Origin: Clostridium sp. CAG:389
GTDB taxonomy: Bacteria > Bacillota > Clostridia > TANB77 > CAG-508
Length of the DNA: 9,643 nt
Reading direction: 5' to 3'
Assembly: GCA_000438255.1 (NCBI GenBank)
Contig: FR901915.1
Location: forward strand, 1 to 9,643
This document shows positions 5,414 through 9,643 of the stretch, piece by piece (the first letter of the stretch is position 1; every line of letters begins with the position of its first letter). The notes under the pieces are model-generated. The model made no database searches, was not told the origin of the DNA, and worked only from the letters and a program-made list of their open reading frames with translations. A program made the translations under genes and the position numbers.

Positions 5414-6673
5414 TTATTCAGTTACTCTTTCTATATTAGCACCGATTTTTCTGAATTTTTTTTCTATATTTTCATATCCTCTATCAATGTGTTCTAAATT
5501 ATAAATCTCTGTAACGCCATTTGCAGATACGCCAGCTACTATCAATGCGGCCCCCGCTCTTAGGTCTGTTGAATATACTGGTGCACCAAATAATTCGTCA
5601 ACACCTTCGAATATTGCTGATTTTCCTTGGGCTGTTATTTTTGCACCCATTTTATTTAGTTCAGCTGTATATTGAAATCTTGATTCCCAGATGCTTTCAT
5701 TTATAATACTTGTACCATTTGCTGTTGCTAAAACCACACCCATTTGTGGTTGTAAATCTGTTGGAAATCCTGGATATGGTAATGTTTTTATTGTTGCCTT
5801 ATTTGGTCTTTTACTGTACCAAACTCTAATGCTATCACCATTGTCTTCTACATTTCCGCCAATTTCAATTATTTTAGCAGTTAGTGGTTCTAAATGTTTT
5901 GTTATACAATTTTTAATAAGTAAATCTCCTTTTGAAGCAATTGCTGCTAACATAAATGTACCTGCTTCTATTTGGTCTGGAACTACTGAATAAGTGGCAT
6001 TTCCATGTAATTTTTCAACACCATTTATTTTTATAACATCTGTTCCAGCTCCTCTAATATCAGCACCCATTGTATTTAAGAAGTTAGCAACATCAACTAT
6101 ATGTGGTTCTTTTGCAGCATTATCTATTGTAGTAGTACCTTTGGCAAGAACACTTGCTAACATTACATTTATTGTTGCTCCCACAGAGACAACATCCATA
6201 TAAATATGTGCTCCTGTTAGACATTTTGCTTTTGCTGTAATTGTACCTTTTCCAACTTCAACATCAGCTCCTAATAATTCAAATCCTTTTATATGTTGGT
6301 CAATAGGTCTAGCACCTAATTTACAACCACCTGGCATACCAACTTTAATATTTCCTGTTCTACCAAGCATTGCACCAATAAGATAGTAAGAAGCTCTAAA
6401 TTTACTTGTTAAGTCTAATGGTGCTTCTGTTGTTGTTATATTTCTTGTATCTATTGTTAATTCATTTTTTGTGTTCCATTTTATTTTTGCACCCATTTTT
6501 TCTAAAATTGTGCATAAAATTTGGACATCACTTATGTTTGGAATATTGTTTATAGTACATACTCCATCTATTAATAATGTGGCTGGTAGTATTGCTACTG
6601 CCGCATTTTTTGCTCCGCTTATTTCTACTTCACCCTTTAAAGGTGTTGGTCCTGTTATTACTAATTTTTCCAA
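5414..6673 (-). CDS. murA: UDP-N-acetylglucosamine 1-carboxyvinyltransferase MurA
   Basis: A 419-residue cytoplasmic enzyme that transfers enolpyruvate from PEP to UDP-GlcNAc, the committed step of peptidoglycan synthesis. The catalytic K22-N23 (SGAKNAA), the active-site loop cysteine C117 in PGGCKLGARP and D306 in FPTDLQ are all present. The cysteine predicts fosfomycin sensitivity of this enzyme. The C-terminal STDLRAGAALIVAG and LEHIDRGYE blocks are intact and the length is normal. The start is a TTG at 6671-6673, chosen because AGGGGGA (6680-6686) lies 6 bases upstream and the product then begins EKLVITG as in the family. A longer frame to 6736 would run through the promoter. The gene lies 73 bases downstream of spoIIR on the same strand and has its own promoter there. 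Many clostridia carry two murA copies; I cannot tell which this is. Confidence 0.95.
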   Translation of the reverse strand: MEKLVITGPTPLKGEVEISGAKNAAVAILPATLLIDGVCTINNIPNISDVQILCTILEKMGAKIKWNTKNELTIDTRNITTTEAPLDLTSKFRASYYLIGAMLGRTGNIKVGMPGGCKLGARPIDQHIKGFELLGADVEVGKGTITAKAKCLTGAHIYMDVVSVGATINVMLASVLAKGTTTIDNAAKEPHIVDVANFLNTMGADIRGAGTDVIKINGVEKLHGNATYSVVPDQIEAGTFMLAAIASKGDLLIKNCITKHLEPLTAKIIEIGGNVEDNGDSIRVWYSKRPNKATIKTLPYPGFPTDLQPQMGVVLATANGTSIINESIWESRFQYTAELNKMGAKITAQGKSAIFEGVDELFGAPVYSTDLRAGAALIVAGVSANGVTEIYNLEHIDRGYENIEKKFRKIGANIERVTE

Positions 6674-6707
6674 ATTGATTCCCCCTGAACATATATTGTC
6701 TCCATAA

Positions 6708-6736
6708 AATATATCATAAAGAGTGAAGTATTGCAA
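6708..6736 (-). promoter_or_regulatory. Sigma-A promoter of murA
   Basis: Read on the - strand: -35 TTGCAA (6731-6736), a 17-base spacer and -10 TATATT (6708-6713). The start of transcription would fall near 6701, giving a leader of about 28 bases before the TTG start of murA. It lets murA, walJ and rlmH be made in growing cells independently of the sporulation gene spoIIR upstream. It also rules out the longer murA reading frame as the main product. Confidence 0.72.
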
Positions 6737-6746
6737 TAGATATAAA

Positions 6747-7412
6747 TTAATTTTTGGCTGTTAATAAACCACTATTTGTGAAGAATTCAATTAACTTAAA
6801 TTTGAATTTGATTTCTGAATTAGAGTGGTCAGAAATTATTGAATATTCTTCTTCTGATAGTACATTTTGTAATTCTTCTTTTGATTCATCTGGGACAATT
6901 CCAGATGAAATATCTATAAAACAAAGTGATGGAAACATTACACACCACCAATTGCGACCTTCTGCTTTTCCAATTTCAACTCTTAATGCGTCATAGAATC
7001 CTGCTGGCAAAGAAATATCACCATATTGTTTTGTAGGAAATTCAAAATTTCCAATATTTATTTTTACATCATATGAGTAACCCTCATCTTTGATTGTTTC
7101 TAATGCAACTTGCTTGAATTCTTCTTGATGTTCAGTTACAAGCTTTATTGCTTCTTCTTTTGATGAACAGTCTGAACATATATTGTTCATATATTTTAAT
7201 AAATTATCTCTTACCTTATATTTTAGAGCTTGATCTTCATCACTATTGCTGTTTGCAATTACATGTAATCTAAATACACTTTCACTTATATCTGTTGATA
7301 CAGCTTGTACATATGAAAATGCACAAATTATTGTATATATAAATAGTAATAAAATTAATGTTATTATTGTTCCTATTTTGGAATTTTTATTATTGTTTAA
7401 ATTTTTTTTCAT
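6747..7412 (-). CDS. spoIIR: Stage II sporulation protein R
   Basis: A 221-residue secreted signalling protein made in the forespore. In B. subtilis it activates the SpoIIGA protease across the septum so that pro-sigma-E is processed in the mother cell. Residues 12-36 are a hydrophobic signal or anchor segment after a lysine/asparagine-rich start. The family blocks are FRLHVIANSNSDEDQ (47-61), the KVRD stretch (66-69), LPAGFYDALRVEIG (135-148) and the hallmark NWWCVMFPSLCF (154-165). The ribosome binding site GGAGGT (7418-7423) lies 5 bases before the ATG. Upstream I see no sigma-A promoter on this strand but a partial sigma-F-like match at 7457-7485, in line with forespore expression. It is followed by murA. 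The length is near that of clostridial homologues. Confidence 0.95.
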   Translation of the reverse strand: MKKNLNNNKNSKIGTIITLILLLFIYTIICAFSYVQAVSTDISESVFRLHVIANSNSDEDQALKYKVRDNLLKYMNNICSDCSSKEEAIKLVTEHQEEFKQVALETIKDEGYSYDVKINIGNFEFPTKQYGDISLPAGFYDALRVEIGKAEGRNWWCVMFPSLCFIDISSGIVPDESKEELQNVLSEEEYSIISDHSNSEIKFKFKLIEFFTNSGLLTAKN

Positions 7413-7456
7413 GTTTTACCTCCAATAAACTTTTCTTGTAAAATATTCTTTAAATT

Positions 7457-7485
7457 AATTATTTACAATTAATATAAATTTATAC
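7457..7485 (-). promoter_or_regulatory. Tentative sigma-F-type promoter of spoIIR
   Basis: On the - strand GTATA (7481-7485) is followed after 14 bases by GTAAATAATT (7457-7466). The B. subtilis sigma-F pattern is about GYATA, 15-16 bases, then GGNNANANT. The -35-like part fits, the -10-like part misses one of the two Gs, and the spacing is one short. It stands about 45 bases before the spoIIR ATG, a sensible distance. In DNA this AT-rich chance matches are common, so this is a weak call. Confidence 0.28.
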
Positions 7486-7549
7486 ATTTTTTGAAATGAT
7501 GTTTTATATAACTATATTAGATAGTTAAAATTGAATTATATAACAAAAA

Positions 7550-7593
7550 TGAAATATAATTGAAATATTTCTGAAATATTTTTGAAATATTCT
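7550..7593 (+). repeat. Four tandem 11-bp repeats TGAAATATNNN upstream of a promoter
   Basis: The octamer TGAAATAT occurs at 7550, 7561, 7572 and 7583, each exactly 11 bases after the last, with T/A-rich fill (AAT, TTC, TTT, TCT). The last unit ends on the first T of the -35 hexamer TTGACA at 7593. The period puts all four copies on nearly the same face of the helix. Two readings fit: an A/T-rich UP-element or curved DNA that boosts the promoter, or a tandem direct-repeat site for an OmpR/PhoB-type response regulator, a family known to bind 11-bp direct repeats. Confidence 0.85.
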
Positions 7594-7621
7594 TGACATC
7601 TAAAAAGATAAATGGTAAAAT
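7593..7621 (+). promoter_or_regulatory. Near-consensus sigma-A promoter of the 156-residue gene
   Basis: A perfect -35 TTGACA (7593-7598), an exact 17-base spacer and -10 TAAAAT (7616-7621, one mismatch). The transcription start is expected near 7628, leaving a leader of about 64 bases before the ATG at 7692. Phased repeats abut it upstream, and a palindrome covers its -10 and start region. It is divergent from spoIIR. Confidence 0.82.
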
Positions 7622-7627
7622 TTACCA
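7613..7627. promoter_or_regulatory. Operator-like palindrome over the -10 and start site
   Basis: TGGTAAA-A-TTTACCA is a perfect 15-base palindrome around a single central base. It contains the whole -10 hexamer (7616-7621) and reaches the predicted first transcribed base. A dimeric repressor bound here would block the promoter. Part of the palindrome is forced by the A/T-rich -10, but the outer TGG/CCA pairs are not. Confidence 0.5.
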
Positions 7628-7648
7628 GTACTCAGAAATGAGGCTACT
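7627..7648 (+). other. Stem-loop at the 5' end of the leader RNA
   Basis: AGTACTC (7627-7633) pairs with GAG (7640-7642) and TACT (7645-7648) around a six-base loop, with a two-base bulge. It would sit at the very 5' end of the transcript from the promoter at 7593-7621. Such 5' hairpins can protect mRNA from decay. It has no T-run, so it is not an attenuator by itself. Confidence 0.4.
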
Positions 7649-7691
7649 CTAAAGAAAAAAACTTTAAAAGATTGAAAGGGTTGATATTCTT

Positions 7692-8162
7692 ATGATGAAA
7701 GAAAACAAAAGAGAAAAAAGATTATGCTTGTTTTTTGCAAGTGATTATCATTTTGAAATGATAAGTTTACCTTATATTAATGAAAGTTTAAAGAAAAATG
7801 AAAATGTAATAATAATGACAGAAAATAATTTAGATAGTAGTGTAGATAAAGTTTTATCTAGAATTAATTTAGATGAAGAAGAAAAAAATAAATTAACTAA
7901 AATAGATTGGAAAAATGATGATTTAAATAAATTTAAAGAAATAAAAGCTGCAAATGAAGATGGAAAAGATACATTAATATTTGTTAAAGGAAGAGAAAAC
8001 TATATAGATAATATGAATAAAAATATTCAAAATTGGATAAATAATAATGAAGTAACAGTTGTAGATTGTTATGATATAAATGAAATTCAAGAGGATGTAA
8101 GTGATATTGCTAAAAAATATGATAAAATATTATCTACATCAGGAGTAGAAAAATTATTGTAA
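7692..8162 (+). CDS. Protein of unknown function, 156 residues, possibly MEDS-like
   Basis: I do not recognise this protein firmly. It is charged and soluble-looking, with no signal peptide or membrane segment. Residues about 10-45 alternate a strand (RLCLFFASDYHFE), a helix (the LPYINESLKKNE region) and a strand (NVIIMTE). This layout recalls the start of the MEDS (DcmR sensory) domain, in which a short LFY/F-type strand is followed by an acidic helix and a second strand. A second strand-helix-strand unit follows (TLIFVKG at about 94-100, EVTVVDCYD at about 119-127). This suggests an alpha/beta fold without a visible catalytic motif. The ATG at 7692 is followed at once by another ATG. The ribosome binding site AAAGGG (7675-7680) lies 11 bases upstream, rather far. 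The strong promoter and repeats upstream suggest high or regulated expression. A pyrophosphorylase gene follows after 122 bases. Confidence 0.75.
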   Translation: MMKENKREKRLCLFFASDYHFEMISLPYINESLKKNENVIIMTENNLDSSVDKVLSRINLDEEEKNKLTKIDWKNDDLNKFKEIKAANEDGKDTLIFVKGRENYIDNMNKNIQNWINNNEVTVVDCYDINEIQEDVSDIAKKYDKILSTSGVEKLL

Positions 8163-8198
8163 TAACTTTTTATTATAACAATTTTTAGCACAAAACAT

Positions 8199-8235
8199 AT
8201 AAATTTTAATAAAATACTTGATAAATTTTAATAAA
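8199..8235 (+). repeat. Exact 15-bp direct repeat upstream of the UDPGP gene
   Basis: ATAAATTTTAATAAA occurs at 8199-8213 and again at 8221-8235, start to start 22 bases, that is two helical turns. The second copy overlaps the presumed -35 (8218-8223) and the spacer of the UDPGP promoter. The low complexity of the sequence makes chance or local duplication possible, but the match is exact. Confidence 0.7.
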
Positions 8236-8246
8236 TAGTATAAAGT
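8218..8246 (+). promoter_or_regulatory. Possible promoter of the UDPGP-family gene
   Basis: -35 TTGATA (8218-8223) can be joined to TAAAGT (8241-8246) with a 17-base spacer, or to the better -10 TATAAA (8239-8244) with a short 15-base spacer. Either would give a leader of about 35 bases. I see no terminator between the preceding gene and this one, so read-through from the strong upstream promoter is also likely. Confidence 0.45.
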
Positions 8247-8284
8247 ATGTAGTACATAAAACATCTATTGAAAGGAAGAGTATT

Positions 8285-9535
8285 ATGAGTGATACATTAG
8301 AAGAAGTAAAATTTATATTAAAAAAATATAATCAAGAACATTTATTAAATGGTTATGAAAAATTAGATGAGAAAAAACAAAAACAATTATTGGAACAAAT
8401 TATGAACATAGACTTTGACTTAATCAAAAGTTTATATGACAATACTAAAAAAGAAAATTCAACAAATGGTGATAAAATAGAGCCAATGGAATATTTAGAT
8501 AAATATAAGTTGAATGATAAATATAAATATTATGAAAATATCGGAAAAGAAGCTATTAAAGCTGGAAAACTAGCAGCTGTTACAATGGCTGGTGGACAAG
8601 GAACAAGACTTGGACATAGTGGACCAAAAGGAACTTATGATATAGGATTAGATTCACATAAATCACTATTTGAATTGTTAAGTGATTATTTAAAAGAAGA
8701 AGGTCAAAAATATAATGTTACAATACCTTGGTTTATAATGACAAGTAGAGAAAATAATAAAGAAACAATAGAATTCTTTGAAAAAAATAAATTTTTTGGA
8801 TATCAAAAAGATAAAAATATATTTTTCTTTATTCAAGGTGAACTACCAATGGTAGATACTGAGGGAAAAGTATTGATTGGAGAAGATGGTTTAATAAAAC
8901 AAGCTGCTGATGGACATGGTGGTATATATGAGTCATTAGTAAAAAATGGAATGACTAAAAAAATGAGACAATTAGGTATTGAATGGGTATTTATTGGTGG
9001 AGTTGATAACTGCCTTGTAAAAATGGTTGACCCTGTGTTAATGGGTGTTGCAATTGATAAAGGTGTTACTGTTGCTTGTAAATCAATTGTTAAAGCAAAT
9101 CCACATGAAAAAGTTGGAGTATTTTGTAAAAGAAATGGTAAACCAAGTGTTATAGAATATTCAGAAATTACTGATGAAATGGCTGAGGCTGTTGATGAAA
9201 ATGGTGAACTTTTATATGGTGAATCACATATTCTTTGCAATTTGTTTAATATAGATGCTGTTGAGAGAATGGGTGTTACTCCATTACCTTATCATAGTGC
9301 TTATAAAAAAGCTAAATTTATTGATAAAGATGGAAATTTAGTTGTTCCAGATTCTCCAAATGCATATAAATTTGAAGCATTTTTGTTTGATGCTTTTGGT
9401 GAAGTTGATGATATGGCAATTCTTAGAGTTAAAAGAGAAGAAGAATTTGCTCCTGTTAAGAATGCAGATAGTGCTGGTGTTGATTGCCCAAGTACTGCAA
9501 GAAAATTATATGAGGATTTTCATCATTTGAAATAA
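8285..9535 (+). CDS. UDP-sugar pyrophosphorylase, UDPGP/UAP family
   Basis: A 416-residue cytoplasmic nucleotidyltransferase of the UDPGP (UAP1-like) family, which makes a UDP-sugar from UTP and a sugar 1-phosphate with release of pyrophosphate. The nucleotide-binding signature MAGGQGTRLG is at 101-110 and GPKG at 113-116. A DGHGG motif at 209-213 corresponds to the uridine-binding GNGG of eukaryotic UAP1. GGVDN (238-242) probably holds a metal-binding aspartate, and VGVFCKRNGKPSVIEYSEI (277-295), the FEAFLFDAF block (363-371) and EEFAPVKN (386-393) are family segments. Residues 1-95 form a helical N-terminal region, as in UAP1. The size is that of the shorter bacterial members. The ribosome binding site AAAGGAAG (8271-8278) is well placed before the ATG. 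UDP-GlcNAc or UDP-GalNAc synthesis is the likeliest reaction by family, but UDP-glucose cannot be excluded. This enzyme is unrelated to the GlmU or GalU of most bacteria. Confidence 0.88.
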   Translation: MSDTLEEVKFILKKYNQEHLLNGYEKLDEKKQKQLLEQIMNIDFDLIKSLYDNTKKENSTNGDKIEPMEYLDKYKLNDKYKYYENIGKEAIKAGKLAAVTMAGGQGTRLGHSGPKGTYDIGLDSHKSLFELLSDYLKEEGQKYNVTIPWFIMTSRENNKETIEFFEKNKFFGYQKDKNIFFFIQGELPMVDTEGKVLIGEDGLIKQAADGHGGIYESLVKNGMTKKMRQLGIEWVFIGGVDNCLVKMVDPVLMGVAIDKGVTVACKSIVKANPHEKVGVFCKRNGKPSVIEYSEITDEMAEAVDENGELLYGESHILCNLFNIDAVERMGVTPLPYHSAYKKAKFIDKDGNLVVPDSPNAYKFEAFLFDAFGEVDDMAILRVKREEEFAPVKNADSAGVDCPSTARKLYEDFHHLK

Positions 9536-9546
9536 AATTAATTTAT

Positions 9547-9576
9547 AGAGTAGGTTTAAAAACCTATTCTTTTTTT
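9547..9576 (+). terminator. Rho-independent terminator of the UDPGP gene
   Basis: GAGTAGGTT (9548-9556) pairs with AACCTATTC (9561-9569) around a four-base loop. The stem has nine pairs including one G-T, extended by A9547-T9570, and is followed by an unbroken T-run to 9576. It starts 12 bases after the stop codon. The remaining 67 bases of the window show no gene. Confidence 0.9.
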
Positions 9577-9643
9577 GTTATATTTTAGTAAAAATCTTTT
9601 GGTGAAGTCGTTGCTTATATGTTTTTGAAAATTGAACCTTTTC

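Noticed and set aside
6674..6736. Longer murA reading frame from 6736
   Set aside because: Its extra 21 residues are unlike MurA, it would overlap the TTGCAA-17-TATATT promoter, and the TTG at 6671-6673 has a good ribosome binding site.
8833..9240. A 135-codon open frame on the - strand
   Set aside because: It lies fully inside the well-supported UDPGP gene, has no ribosome binding site, and reads as a shadow of that gene.

Overview
The window is very AT-rich and carries four genes or gene pairs typical of endospore formers (spmA/spmB, spoIIR, abrB) plus housekeeping genes whose closest relatives are in low-GC Firmicutes. AAGGAGG-type ribosome binding sites, TTG and GTG starts and the gene neighbourhoods all point to a spore-forming member of the Clostridia. 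I cannot name the genus from the sequence alone.

Layout. Bases 1-160 hold no gene I can support. A promoter leads into trmN6 and rsmI (218-1872, + strand), which meet a convergent abrB (1911-2168, - strand) at a shared bidirectional terminator. This trmN6/rsmI/abrB order matches the yabB-yabC-abrB neighbourhood of Bacillus subtilis. Next, spmA (split by a one-base frameshift at 2634) and spmB run on the + strand (2304-3437). A 577-base gap between spmB and rlmH holds a very large imperfect hairpin, a consensus sigma-A promoter, and a 33-residue hydrophobic peptide ORF with a perfect ribosome binding site. Four - strand genes follow, transcribed from spoIIR (7412) through murA and a WalJ/YycJ-type metallo-hydrolase to rlmH (4014). 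Divergent from spoIIR, a strongly promoted gene of unknown function (7692-8162) is followed by a UDP-sugar pyrophosphorylase gene (8285-9535) and a clear terminator.

How the genes fit together. trmN6, rsmI and rlmH modify tRNA and rRNA. murA commits UDP-GlcNAc to peptidoglycan, and the UDPGP-family enzyme probably makes a UDP-sugar, possibly UDP-GlcNAc itself. AbrB is a transition-state regulator. SpoIIR signals from forespore to mother cell. SpmA and SpmB act late in spore core dehydration.

The most unusual parts are non-coding or small: the 54-bp-paired hairpin ending spmB, the promoter plus hydrophobic micro-ORF that resembles a type I toxin, the four 11-bp phased repeats with an operator-like palindrome at the promoter of the unknown gene, and the spmA frameshift.
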